DNA of 64,000 bases from Flavobacterium anhuiense (GTDB taxonomy: Bacteria > Bacteroidota > Bacteroidia > Flavobacteriales > Flavobacteriaceae), in assembly GCF_900101855.1 (NCBI RefSeq), contig NZ_FMVC01000002.1, positions 374,495 to 438,494 on the forward strand. The letters run 5' to 3'. The position numbers were made by a program, and so were the translations under genes. Positions 1 to 7,832 of this stretch are shown here, in pieces. How positions within the stretch are numbered: the stretch's first letter is position 1; every line of letters begins with the position of its first letter. The notes beneath the pieces are model-generated. The model was not told where the DNA came from. It saw only the letters and a list, made by a program, of their open reading frames with translations, and did not search any database.

Positions 1-419
1 ACAATATCATAATCGCCAGATTTACCTAGCAATTGCATTCTGTCTTTGATTTCGTTTGTGATATGAGGAACAACTTGAACCGTTTTTCCTAAAAATTCTC
101 CTCTTCTTTCTTTTTCAATAACCGAAAGATAAACTCTTCCTGTAGTAACGTTATTAGCCTGAGAAGTAGGAACGTTTAAGAAACGCTCGTAGTGTCCTAA
201 GTCTAAGTCAGTTTCAGCTCCATCATCTGTCACATAACATTCTCCATGCTCATATGGGTTTAGTGTCCCCGGGTCAACGTTAATGTATGGATCAAATTTC
301 TGAATAGTTGTGCGGTATCCTCTTCCTTGTAACAATTTTGCCAAAGATGCCGCGATAATCCCTTTTCCTAATGAAGAGGTCACACCTCCTGTAACAAAAA
401 TATATTTTGTTTGATTCAT
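1..419 (-). CDS. pyrG: CTP synthase, N-terminal part (cut by window edge)
   Basis: CTP synthase makes CTP from UTP, ATP and glutamine in the cytoplasm, the last step of pyrimidine nucleotide synthesis. Only the first 139 codons are present; the gene runs off the left edge. The translation begins [20 protein letters not shown], the start of the synthetase domain with its P-loop-like GGVxSxLGKG motif. It is followed by [21 protein letters not shown] and a stretch rich in acidic residues ([16 protein letters not shown]), all hallmarks of the PyrG amidoligase domain. The ATG at 417-419 is the natural family start. A promoter-like TTG-N22-TACTTTTG lies just upstream (458-490). The glutaminase domain is outside the window. 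Confidence 0.97.
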   Translation of the reverse strand, partial: MNQTKYIFVTGGVTSSLGKGIIAASLAKLLQGRGYRTTIQKFDPYINVDPGTLNPYEHGECYVTDDGAETDLDLGHYERFLNVPTSQANNVTTGRVYLSVIEKERRGEFLGKTVQVVPHITNEIKDRMQLLGKSGDYDI

Positions 420-457
420 TCTGTTGTTGTTTGTAAGTAGTTGTGTAAAAAACTTGG

Positions 458-490
458 CAAAAGTACAAATTTAATTAGACAATTTATCAA
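458..490 (-). promoter_or_regulatory. Predicted pyrG promoter
   Basis: On the minus strand TTG (488-490), a 22-bp spacer and TACTTTTG (458-465) match the Bacteroidota promoter pattern TTG-N17-23-TAnnTTTG. The -7 box ends 38 bases before the pyrG ATG. Assigned from sequence pattern alone. Confidence 0.5.
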
Positions 491-635
491 TTCCAGAATG
501 AGATAATTTTTAAATTTTTAAGCACATTTTATTTTATGTACTTCCCTATCCATTATCTTATCAATATGAATGCTTTTTTATCATTATTAGCTAAAAATTC
601 ATAACTAAAACTCAAAAATACAATCTAATTAATTT

Positions 636-1025
636 CTAATAAGGCAGTACTAAATTATAAAAGCTGAAGAGGAAAGAAATTACACTTAAGGAGACATCAA
701 AAATTAATATCTTTCTAAATAAGGAAAAAGAAATGATCATATTAATCAAAAATCTAGCAATAAGCTGAAGGAAAAAGAAACAAAAAATTTTTATAGAAAA
801 TGGATTGTAAGCGATTGCTTCCTGAAAATGAAATCGAAGGATTTGAGAAAAAGCTCTCGTAAGTCCGCGACTTTTACAGTATGCCAATGGCAAACCCTCA
901 CAAGATGAACGCAAGCCAAAATTTAAATACGGGAGAAAAAAGCAATAAAAAAAGATAAACATAATGATGAAAATCAAAATTACATTTATCTTTTTATAAG
1001 AATCAATTTCTTGATAAACAGACAT
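636..1025 (-). CDS. DUF2752 family small membrane protein
   Basis: A 129-residue protein with two to three hydrophobic segments (about residues 12-35, 80-100 and 105-125). Between them lies a conserved block, CxGLPLAYCKSRGLTRAF followed by A.AYNPFS, which is the signature of DUF2752 (two cysteines, GLTRAF, YNP). The biochemical function of the family is not known to me; members are inner-membrane proteins often found beside other small membrane proteins. An in-frame TTG codon lies 9 bases upstream at 1034, but the ATG at 1023-1025 is the more plausible start. It follows the DUF4190-like gene by 13 bases and is probably cotranscribed with it. Confidence 0.75.
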   Translation of the reverse strand: MSVYQEIDSYKKINVILIFIIMFIFFYCFFLPYLNFGLRSSCEGLPLAYCKSRGLTRAFSQILRFHFQEAIAYNPFSIKIFCFFFLQLIARFLINMIISFSLFRKILIFDVSLSVISFLFSFYNLVLPY

Positions 1026-1038
1026 TTTATTCAAGAAG

Positions 1039-1449
1039 TTATTTTACAGTAGTTTCAATTGTAGTCGAATCTACTTGTACTTTCACATTTAAAGAATCAT
1101 CTGTTTGTATTTTCTCTATTTTGACAGAATCTAAAGCTCTCTCAATCTCATCTTTATGCTCTAAAGCCATAGAGCCAACTGAGCCCACAAAAATTGCAAC
1201 CCAAATAATAACGAAAATTGTTGCCGCAATTCCTAAATAAAGACCTGCTTTTGGTAAAGAAGTCGATGCGTTTTCTTTTTTTGCCTGATTTAAAGCAATT
1301 GCTCCGAATACTATTGCAAGAATTCCGAATAAAACTGCAATAAAACCAAAGCAAGGGATAAATGCTGCTAATACACCGATAATACCAAAAATTAAAGCGA
1401 TAATACCTAGCGACTGGCCAGCATTTGAAGAAGGTAAATTGTTTTCCAT
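1039..1449 (-). CDS. DUF4190-like membrane protein
   Basis: A 136-residue protein with an N-terminal pair of Gly/Ala-rich hydrophobic segments (SLGIIALIFGIIGVLAAF and FIAVLFGILAIVFGAIAL), a basic turn containing QAKKE, a third hydrophobic segment (GLYLGIAATIFVIIWVAIFV) and a charged periplasmic or cytoplasmic tail. The pattern of small-residue helices around a GxIALxQ turn is typical of DUF4190 domain proteins, whose role is unknown. The chosen ATG at 1449 skips nine codons from an upstream TTG. The next gene downstream (DUF2752) starts 13 bases after its stop, so the two are likely one operon. Confidence 0.7.
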   Translation of the reverse strand: MENNLPSSNAGQSLGIIALIFGIIGVLAAFIPCFGFIAVLFGILAIVFGAIALNQAKKENASTSLPKAGLYLGIAATIFVIIWVAIFVGSVGSMALEHKDEIERALDSVKIEKIQTDDSLNVKVQVDSTTIETTVK

Positions 1450-1553
1450 AAAAAATTGTTTTGTTAGTTCAGACAAAAATAGAAAACGACTAACACAAAC
1501 TAGTGCGATCCAATCTAAGTTATCAACAATTAAATTAACCTTCTTTTTCTGAA

Positions 1554-1784
1554 TTAAGGTTTTGGGTATTGTTTTTTGATGTTTCGAATCAATTCTTCCA
1601 ATCCGTTCAATTTCAACTCATAAATTAATTGTAATTGCTGTCCAAGTTCTCCTTTTGGAAAACCTTTATTATGATACCAAACCACATAGTATTCAGGCAA
1701 ATCTATTAGATATTTTCCCTCGTATTTTCCGAAAGGCATTTTGGTGTGGGCTAATTTTATGAGCTGTTTTTTGTCTTGATCCAT
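1554..1784 (-). CDS. DUF3820 family protein
   Basis: A 76-residue soluble protein with the features of DUF3820: MPFGKYEGKYLIDLPEYYVVW near residues 16-36, then WYHNKGFPKGELGQQL. The family is small, conserved across bacteria and without an established biochemical role (some entries call it a putative quorum-sensing-regulated virulence factor, which the sequence does not support either way). The ATG at 1782-1784 is used. It is probably a single-gene unit. Confidence 0.8.
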   Translation of the reverse strand: MDQDKKQLIKLAHTKMPFGKYEGKYLIDLPEYYVVWYHNKGFPKGELGQQLQLIYELKLNGLEELIRNIKKQYPKP

Positions 1785-1901
1785 TTTTTTTAGAGAGGAA
1801 AGAGAATAGAAGAAAGGAAATAGATTTCTCCCCTCCTGCTTTTATTTCGTACAAAGCTATTGCTATTTTTTTTCTTTTGCCACAGATTAAAAAATAGTTT
1901 T

Positions 1902-1926
1902 CAGTCTCAGTCACAGTTTACAGTTT
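1902..1926. repeat. 6-bp degenerate tandem repeat (CAGTNN)
   Basis: CAGTCT, CAGTCA, CAGTTT and ACAGTTTT follow one another with a 6-base period. The same motif recurs as an inverted pair at 38861-38959. Confidence 0.65.
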
Positions 1927-1958
1927 TAAAACAAGGACTAGTGTAAAGACTGGAAAAA

Positions 1959-1995
1959 CTTAGCATCTCAAAACCTCAGCTCCTTATAACCTTAG
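1959..1995. repeat. 8-bp degenerate tandem repeat (CTTAGNNN)
   Basis: Units CTTAGCAT, CTCAAAAC, CTCAGCTC, CTTATAAC, CTTAG follow one another with an 8-base period. Confidence 0.75.
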
Positions 1996-2089
1996 ACAAA
2001 AAAAAGAAGCAAGAAAAAAGAACATATTTTCATCCCCTCTTCCTGCTTCAAAAATATTATTTATTACCAATTTCCAAAGACCAAGAAAA

Positions 2090-2127
2090 CTTAGAATCTT
2101 AGCACCTCAGAACCTTAGCTACTTAGT
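2090..2127. repeat. 8-bp degenerate tandem repeat overlapping a stop codon
   Basis: Units CTTAGAAT, CTTAGCAC, CTCAGAAC, CTTAGCTA, CTTAG. The last unit contains the TAA stop (2123-2125, minus strand) of the NagB/PIG-L gene. Confidence 0.8.
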
Positions 2128-4051
2128 AATGCCATCTCACGAAAGCTTCCATTGCAGCATAAGTCGCCAAACCTAATTGATGGTACAACTCAGCTGTTTC
2201 GCGGTTTCTATCTTCCGCTCTTTGCCAGAACTCTCTTGCGTCTGTTCCTTGGAAAACAACTCCATCTTTTTGAGACTGGTGTTTGAAGATTCCGTGACGT
2301 TTTGCTAAAACCTGATCTGGACTCATTGGAACTGCCATTTCAACTTCGTCAATTCCCCATTCTTGCCAAGCTCCACGGTATAACCATAACCAGCAGTCGT
2401 TCATGAATTCTTTTGGTTTTAAAACTTTTACTGCTTCAAAAATAGCATCCAAACAAACTTTGTGCGTTCCGTGCGGATCCGCTAAATCTCCAGCTGCATA
2501 AATTTGGTGCGGTTTAATTTTTTCAATTAAATCAACTGTCAACTGAATATCTTCTGGTCCGATTGGTTTTTTCTCGATTGTTCCTGTTTCATAGAAAGGC
2601 AATTCCATGAAGTGAATTTGAGAATCTGGAAGACCCACAAAATAACTTGTAGCTCTCGCCTCTCCTTTTCTGATCAAACCTTTAATGTAACGAACTTCTG
2701 GAATATCAATTTCGCTGTTCTTTTTGTTCTGTAAAAACGCTTCTGCTTTTTTGTAGATGTTATCTGCTTCTTCGCTTTTGATTCCGAATTTCTCATTGTA
2801 ATCAATTACGAATCTTGCAAAACGTAATGCCTCATCATCAGCAACCGCAATGTTTCCAGATGTTTGGTACGCTACGTGCACTTCATGTCCTTGCTCTTGC
2901 AAACGCATGAAAGTTCCTCCCATACTAATAATGTCATCATCAGGGTGCGGGCTGAAAATCAATACACGTTTTTTAGCAGGTTCTGCTCTTTCAGGACGAT
3001 TGGTATCATCTGAATTTGGTTTTCCACCTGGCCAACCTGTAATTGTATTTTGTAATTTATTAAATATCTTAATGTTAGTATCGTAAGCTGGACCTGAATC
3101 TGCCAATAAATCGCTCATACCGTTTTCGATATAATCAGCATCAGTAAGCATTAAAATTGGTTTTTTAAGATCTAATGCTAATCCTAAAACAGCTTTACGA
3201 GTCAATTTATCTGTCCAAACGATTTTCTCAACTAACCAAGGCTTGTTAATTCTCGTAAGTTTTGAAGAAGCTTCTTTATCTAAAACAAAAACCGCATTGT
3301 TGTGCTCTTGCAAGAAAGATGCAGGAACTCGGTTTGTAACTTCATCTTCAACAGATTTTTTTACAATACTTGCTTTTCCTTCACCCCAAGCCAATAAGAT
3401 TACTCGTTTTGCTTCCATGATTTTTTTAACTCCAAGTGTAATTGCTGTTCTTGGCGTATTATTTAAACCAAAGAAATCTTTACTTGCCGCAACTCTTGTA
3501 ATGTGATCCAAAGCCACTAAACGCGTTTTAGAGTTCTGAAGCGAACCAGACTCGTTAAATCCGATGTGTCCGTTTCCTCCAATTCCAAGAATCTGAAGAT
3601 CTATTCCGCCTAAAGCTTCAATTTTTGCCTCATATTCGTGGCAGTAATCTGCAATTTGCTCTTTTGTTAAAAGTCCGTCTGGAACGTGAGCGTTTTCAGG
3701 TAAAATATCGACATGATCAAACAAAAGTTCCTTCATGAAACGAACATAACTATTGATTGAATTTGGTTCCATTGGATAATATTCATCCAAGTTAAAACTG
3801 ATTACGTTTTTAAAACTCAATCCTTCTTCTTTATGCAGACGCACTAATTCAGCATACAAACCTTTTGGAGAAGAACCAGTTGCCAAACCAAGAATACATG
3901 GTTTTCCTTCCTTTTGTTTTTCTCTGATTAAAGCTGCAATTTCCTGCGCTACTTCTTTTGAAGCATCAGTTGAGTTTTCAAAAACAACTGTATTAATGTT
4001 TTCGAATCGTTTTTCGAAACCTGTTGCTTTGTCGATTTTACTTTTTAACAT
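2123..4051 (-). CDS. nagB: Glucosamine-6-phosphate deaminase fused to PIG-L/LmbE deacetylase domain
   Basis: A 642-residue two-domain protein. Residues about 15-280 are a NagB-type deaminase/isomerase, which converts glucosamine-6-phosphate to fructose-6-phosphate and ammonia. FNLDEYYPM (near residue 86) and GNGHIGFNE (near 158) are the active-site blocks. Residues about 360-640 are a PIG-L/LmbE zinc deacetylase domain with the metal motif PHPDDD near 368 and a second histidine block DPHGTH near 535. Plain NagB is about 260-290 residues, so this is a genuine fusion of a kind known in Bacteroidota. The PIG-L half may deacetylate an N-acetylamino sugar before the NagB half deaminates it; that is inference. 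It lies 24 bases after the MFS transporter gene and is probably cotranscribed with it. Confidence 0.9.
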   Translation of the reverse strand: MLKSKIDKATGFEKRFENINTVVFENSTDASKEVAQEIAALIREKQKEGKPCILGLATGSSPKGLYAELVRLHKEEGLSFKNVISFNLDEYYPMEPNSINSYVRFMKELLFDHVDILPENAHVPDGLLTKEQIADYCHEYEAKIEALGGIDLQILGIGGNGHIGFNESGSLQNSKTRLVALDHITRVAASKDFFGLNNTPRTAITLGVKKIMEAKRVILLAWGEGKASIVKKSVEDEVTNRVPASFLQEHNNAVFVLDKEASSKLTRINKPWLVEKIVWTDKLTRKAVLGLALDLKKPILMLTDADYIENGMSDLLADSGPAYDTNIKIFNKLQNTITGWPGGKPNSDDTNRPERAEPAKKRVLIFSPHPDDDIISMGGTFMRLQEQGHEVHVAYQTSGNIAVADDEALRFARFVIDYNEKFGIKSEEADNIYKKAEAFLQNKKNSEIDIPEVRYIKGLIRKGEARATSYFVGLPDSQIHFMELPFYETGTIEKKPIGPEDIQLTVDLIEKIKPHQIYAAGDLADPHGTHKVCLDAIFEAVKVLKPKEFMNDCWLWLYRGAWQEWGIDEVEMAVPMSPDQVLAKRHGIFKHQSQKDGVVFQGTDAREFWQRAEDRNRETAELYHQLGLATYAAMEAFVRWHY

Positions 4052-4075
4052 GATATATTAATTTTTATTTTTTGT

Positions 4076-5455
4076 TCAACTATTCCATTTCCTGTATTTA
4101 TGCCCTTTTACAGCATAAAACAAAATCATCGCATACGAAGGCAGGAGCATTAAATAAGCCAATTGATTTCCGCTTTTTGAAACATTTTGCATATTTTTTG
4201 CAAGATTTGCAGAATTGATGCTTTCAGTGATCATTCCATAGAATAATGGAAAAACCGCTCCACCAATAATTCCCATAATCAAAATAGCGCTTCCTATTTT
4301 TGTATAACCCCCTAAATCCTGCAAAGCCATTGGCCATATCGCTGGCCAGCATAATGCATTTGCCAATCCTAAAAGTGCTACTAAAAATATTACCACAGGT
4401 ATATTTGGAGTTCCTGGCAATGCAATCATTATTTTTGGCGAAATCAAAACAATCGCTAAAACGAGCACTAAACCTAGCATTCCAGACACTTTCAACGCTG
4501 TGACTTGAGAAACATATTTAGGAATCAATACTATTCCAAGAACGTAACCAATTACCATTGCCGACATGGTAAATGATGTTAATTTTAGATAGAAATTTCC
4601 TTCTGCACCATAAACACCCAATTGTTTTCCGAAAGCTCCAATAGAATCTCCCGCCAAAACTTCGGCAGATAAATACAGCATTAAAGTAATTACGCCTAAA
4701 ACCAGTTGAGGATGCTGAAAGGCATTTTTAATCTGTTTGAAAACACTTAAATTCGAAACATTTCCTTCTTCATCTAAATCAATTTCTGGAAGAGGAGAAA
4801 ATTTCACCATAAGAGCTAAAACAGTAATAATCAACCCCATATAAAGATACGGTGTTTGCAATTGTAATGCAAGAGAATTTAATGCGCTCGTTTTTGCAGC
4901 TTCATCCATCAAGGCAATTTTGTCTGCGGTAAAGTCCTGCATATTAGACAAAACCAAAACTGTAAGCACAATTGGCGCAACAAATCCTGCCAATTTATTT
5001 GCAATTCCTAAAACACTGATTCTTGCTGCGGCACTTTCTCTCGGCCCAATCACCACTACATAAGGATTTGAAGCCGTCTGCAGAACTGCCAAACCGGTTC
5101 CCATTACAAATAATGCTAATAAAAAGAAGAGAAATGTACGACTGGAAGCCGCTGGATAAAACATAAAAGCTCCCGCGGCAATAATCAATAATCCTAAGGA
5201 AATTCCGTTTTTATATCCCACTTTTTCAATGATATACGAAGAAGGAACTGCCATTACAAAATAGGCAATATAAAATGCGAAAGTCACAAAATACGCTTGT
5301 GAAGAAGTTAATTCGCAAGCTAATTCAAAAAACGGAATTAATGGTCCGTTAAGCCAAGTTACGAATCCTAAAATAAAAAACAACAAGGTTAAAATCACCA
5401 TCGGAACAATGGTACTTTTTTTCTCTACTTGTAATGTACTGTGAATGTTTGTCAT
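4076..5455 (-). CDS. FucP/NagP-type sugar:H+ symporter (MFS, FHS family)
   Basis: A 459-residue inner-membrane transporter with twelve predicted hydrophobic segments. The N-terminal block with FVTWLNGPLIPFF, PSSYIIEKVGYKNG and LQTASNPYVVVIGPRESAAARIS is characteristic of the fucose/glucose-galactose (FHS) branch of the major facilitator superfamily. In Bacteroidota such proteins import fucose, glucose/galactose or N-acetylglucosamine (NagP). The tight linkage to the NagB/PIG-L gene (24 bases) points to an N-acetylhexosamine, but the sequence alone does not decide the sugar. A promoter-like site and a TGCA palindrome lie upstream (5540-5570). Confidence 0.88.
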   Translation of the reverse strand: MTNIHSTLQVEKKSTIVPMVILTLLFFILGFVTWLNGPLIPFFELACELTSSQAYFVTFAFYIAYFVMAVPSSYIIEKVGYKNGISLGLLIIAAGAFMFYPAASSRTFLFFLLALFVMGTGLAVLQTASNPYVVVIGPRESAAARISVLGIANKLAGFVAPIVLTVLVLSNMQDFTADKIALMDEAAKTSALNSLALQLQTPYLYMGLIITVLALMVKFSPLPEIDLDEEGNVSNLSVFKQIKNAFQHPQLVLGVITLMLYLSAEVLAGDSIGAFGKQLGVYGAEGNFYLKLTSFTMSAMVIGYVLGIVLIPKYVSQVTALKVSGMLGLVLVLAIVLISPKIMIALPGTPNIPVVIFLVALLGLANALCWPAIWPMALQDLGGYTKIGSAILIMGIIGGAVFPLFYGMITESINSANLAKNMQNVSKSGNQLAYLMLLPSYAMILFYAVKGHKYRKWNS

Positions 5456-5539
5456 AATTTTTGGTTGATTAGTTTATAGATTTATTTAATTCAAAATCTA
5501 AATTAGAATCAACTCTCACATTATTGATTGCGTAATTTA

Positions 5540-5570
5540 TGCAAATATCTGCATTTTTTTTGCAAAACAA
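5540..5570 (-). promoter_or_regulatory. Predicted promoter and palindrome upstream of the MFS-nagB unit
   Basis: On the minus strand TTG (5568-5570), an 18-bp spacer and GATATTTG (5542-5549) give a near-match to the Bacteroidota promoter. The -7 box lies inside TGCAAATATCTGCA (5540-5553), a 14-base palindrome with one mismatched pair, which could be an operator. There is no TCGA-centred palindrome of the kind found at 7690-7775. Confidence 0.4.
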
Positions 5571-5620
5571 AAGTAGTACTTAAAATTTCCTTATTCTCTA
5601 ATTTAGATATGAAAGTTTTG

Positions 5621-6502
5621 TTAATTTTTATTATTCCAATTTAAATCAGGATAATATTTTGCCAAATATGTTTTTACTTCGGCAATATCTTCTTTAGCAG
5701 TTAGGTCTGGAACATGCTCAGAAAACGGAATTCCGACCGTAGTTTGCGGATTTTCCTTAACAGAGTTTAAAAGCACCGTCGGAAGCTCCTTTTCATCACG
5801 CTCTGGATGAACAGGACAATTTTTAAGATGTATATATAAGGTATTGCCATTAAACTTAAAAGCATTCATACTGACACGTATTTTACCTTCTGAATCTTTA
5901 TATTGTTCTAAGTCTTCTTCAGTAGGTTTTTCTAAAATATCCAACAGCTGATTGTTTTGATCTAATTTGGCAATCGCAAAACGCGAAATACGCTCTAATG
6001 GAAAATCCATTGCGTCACGATCATAACTGATAAAAGCATTCGGACTTTCGGTTTCCCTCAACGCACGTAAAGCTTCTGCAGAATACAGATTATCACTATT
6101 ACAAACCGAATAAAACTGCGAATTTAGTTCTGGATATTGCTCTACAGCTTGAAACAGAGCATCTGCAGTTCCAAAAGGCTTTACTCTTCCTTCTGGAATA
6201 TATTGAACTGCAAACGAAATATTGAGTCCGTGAAAATCATTATCTTTCATTTTACTGCCGTAAAACTCCTTGAATAGTTCTCCTTGTTCTCCTATAATAA
6301 TATAGATGTTTTTATAGTCTGCTTTTTTAGCATTCCATAAAAGGTAATCCAAAAGAGGTCTTCCGCTTGCGCCAACACCTATAAGACCTTTGCTTCTCTC
6401 GTTAGCCTGTGCAATTTCTTCTGGAGATAAATTATTTGTAACCGCTTCTTTTTTCATACGAGAAGAAGCCCCGCCGGCTAAAATCACTAAACTGTCGTGC
6501 AT
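5621..6502 (-). CDS. Sugar nucleotidyltransferase (NTP_transferase family)
   Basis: A 293-residue cytoplasmic enzyme with the N-terminal nucleotide-binding signature LAGGASSRMKK at residues 8-18, the mark of NDP-sugar pyrophosphorylases (GlmU/RmlA/GMP type). GRPLLDYLLWNAKKA and VCNSDNLYSAEALRAL (the metal-binding Asp block) follow, with a C-terminal half typical of the Rossmann-like fold. Such enzymes join a sugar-1-phosphate to an NTP. It lacks the left-handed beta-helix of GlmU and is about the length of RmlA. It sits 19 bases after a GHMP sugar kinase, and such pairs often make a sugar-1-phosphate and then an NDP-sugar. The sugar and nucleotide are not known. Confidence 0.8.
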   Translation of the reverse strand: MHDSLVILAGGASSRMKKEAVTNNLSPEEIAQANERSKGLIGVGASGRPLLDYLLWNAKKADYKNIYIIIGEQGELFKEFYGSKMKDNDFHGLNISFAVQYIPEGRVKPFGTADALFQAVEQYPELNSQFYSVCNSDNLYSAEALRALRETESPNAFISYDRDAMDFPLERISRFAIAKLDQNNQLLDILEKPTEEDLEQYKDSEGKIRVSMNAFKFNGNTLYIHLKNCPVHPERDEKELPTVLLNSVKENPQTTVGIPFSEHVPDLTAKEDIAEVKTYLAKYYPDLNWNNKN

Positions 6503-6521
6503 TTTATTTTAATTTTCAATA

Positions 6522-7601
6522 TTACTCAATAATTCGTACTCCGGGATCAACGTTTACCGCATAAGCTTCCTGTGCTCCTGCGCCTAAAATCGCTTCTATA
6601 ACCGCATTCTCATTCTTAGGATCAGCAATTACCACAATGCTTCCGCCACCTCCAGAACCCACGATTTTTGCTCCGTACGCTCCAGCCTTCAACGCTGCGT
6701 TAATCATAGCATCAATTCTTGGAACAGTTATTTTCAGTAAATTGCGTAAAACTTCATGATGACCATTCATTAAGGATCCAATTTTTTTAAGATCTAAGAT
6801 TGGCTTTTCAAATTCTTTTAAAGCCTCTTTAGTATAATGGTAATTCTTGATGGCTGCTTCAAAAAATGGAATCAGACGATCTGGAAGACAATTTCTATAT
6901 TTATCGACATCTTCAATTTCCGAAGCATTTAAATCAAACTGCGGATAATTTTGCTTTACAAGATCAATTGCCATCAAAGCATTTCCTTTTAATTCGCCAA
7001 GCAATCCAATTGTTTCCTTTGGAACGCCCGAAACACCTGTAATCAATCCTTTTAATTCTGTCCCTATAACATCAAAAGAAAAAGGCTTTTTAGTATTGAT
7101 GTAAACGATATTTCCAACTCCAATACTAAAATGATCCATCATTCCGCCAGGTTCTCCGTGTTCCAAAACTTCAGATTCGTAGCCCAATTTCGAGAGAAAT
7201 TCAGGTGTAACTTCATGATCTATTCCAAAAGCTTCTATCAGGAAACGAATCCAAGCCATCAACAAGGCGGAAGAGCTAGAAGTTCCAGAATTAATTGGAA
7301 TATCTCCAGTAATTGTAATCGTATAACCAGAGGTTGGTTTACAGCCATATCTGCGCAAGACGCGCAATGAGGAAGCAAAATAATCTCTGGATTCTAATTT
7401 TTCGAAAGCCTCATGTATATCGATAATCCGAATTTCATTAATATCAATCATATTCAGAACAAATGTTTCGGTCTGATTTTGTTTTGCAATTAATTTAATA
7501 TTTCGATCTATCGCACAGGCTATAACAGGCAATCCTAAGTAGTCTTGATGATCTCCAAAAAGACAGGTTCGGCCGGGAGCTAATGACGTGATTTTTTTCA
7601 C
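6522..7601 (-). CDS. GHMP family sugar kinase (galactokinase-like)
   Basis: A 359-residue cytoplasmic kinase with all three GHMP motifs: APGRTCLFGDHQDY (8-21), PINSGTSSSSALL (102-114, the phosphate-binding glycine/serine loop) and GSGGGG (315-320). GHMP sugar kinases phosphorylate anomeric or other hydroxyls of galactose, N-acetylgalactosamine, fucose or heptoses. The N-terminal GDHQDY variant resembles galactokinase/GalNAc kinase GEHxDY. It starts with GTG at 7599-7601; no better ATG exists, and the motif begins at residue 8. It is the first gene of a leftward unit with the nucleotidyltransferase and lies downstream of the operator block at 7690-7775. A role in salvage of a PUL-released sugar is inferred. 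Confidence 0.82.
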   Translation of the reverse strand: MKKITSLAPGRTCLFGDHQDYLGLPVIACAIDRNIKLIAKQNQTETFVLNMIDINEIRIIDIHEAFEKLESRDYFASSLRVLRRYGCKPTSGYTITITGDIPINSGTSSSSALLMAWIRFLIEAFGIDHEVTPEFLSKLGYESEVLEHGEPGGMMDHFSIGVGNIVYINTKKPFSFDVIGTELKGLITGVSGVPKETIGLLGELKGNALMAIDLVKQNYPQFDLNASEIEDVDKYRNCLPDRLIPFFEAAIKNYHYTKEALKEFEKPILDLKKIGSLMNGHHEVLRNLLKITVPRIDAMINAALKAGAYGAKIVGSGGGGSIVVIADPKNENAVIEAILGAGAQEAYAVNVDPGVRIIE

Positions 7602-7689
7602 TTAAACACTTTGTATTAAAACGCTTCAATTCAATAAATTACAGCGTAAATTAGTTATAAATTTATTTTCGGTTTTCGGTTTTGATTTC

Positions 7690-7775
7690 ACGAAACTAGA
7701 GATTATATTTTTATAAAACAAGAAAAAACATAAAAATGTGCTCGAACACACATTTTTTGTGTTCTCGAGCACATT
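7690..7775. promoter_or_regulatory. Promoter/operator block, copy 1 (two LacI-type palindromes)
   Basis: Between the GHMP kinase and the LacI-type regulator lie two 14-bp palindromic boxes, TGTGCTCGAACACA (7737-7750) and TGTTCTCGAGCACA (7760-7773), each centred on TCGA and 23 bp apart. This spacing would put two dimers on the same face of the helix. The whole block, including its AT-rich flank (acgaaactagagattatat at its left end), recurs in inverted orientation at 9970-10056 upstream of susC with only a few differences. LacI-family operators are typically palindromes with a central CG, so the adjacent regulator is the natural candidate. Confidence 0.8.
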
Positions 7776-7819
7776 TATTAATTCTTACAGAAAAATTACG
7801 TTTATTAAATCAAAGTTTT

Positions 7820-7827
7820 TATATTTG
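7820..7827 (+). promoter_or_regulatory. TATATTTG -7 box of the LacI-type regulator gene
   Basis: A perfect TATATTTG ends 5 bases before the ATG at 7833. No clear TTG is present 17-23 bp upstream (ATTACG is nearest). If used, the transcript would be leaderless or nearly so. Confidence 0.4.
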
Positions 7828-7832
7828 CTCAT

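Larger units (their letters stand above)
1785..2122. other. Intergenic region with short-period repeat arrays
   Basis: This 338-base non-coding stretch holds a 6-bp CAGTNN array at 1902-1926 and two 8-bp arrays of consensus CTTAGNNN at 1959-1995 and 2090-2127. The second runs into the stop codon of the NagB gene: its last CTTAG supplies the TAA on the minus strand. The rest is AT-rich with no convincing gene. Confidence 0.75.

Noticed and set aside
3553..3580. Loss of a catalytic Asp in NagB (GNGHIGFNE instead of the E. coli GNDGHIAFNE)
   Set aside because: Asn at this place is normal in many active NagB proteins, so it is not evidence of inactivity.
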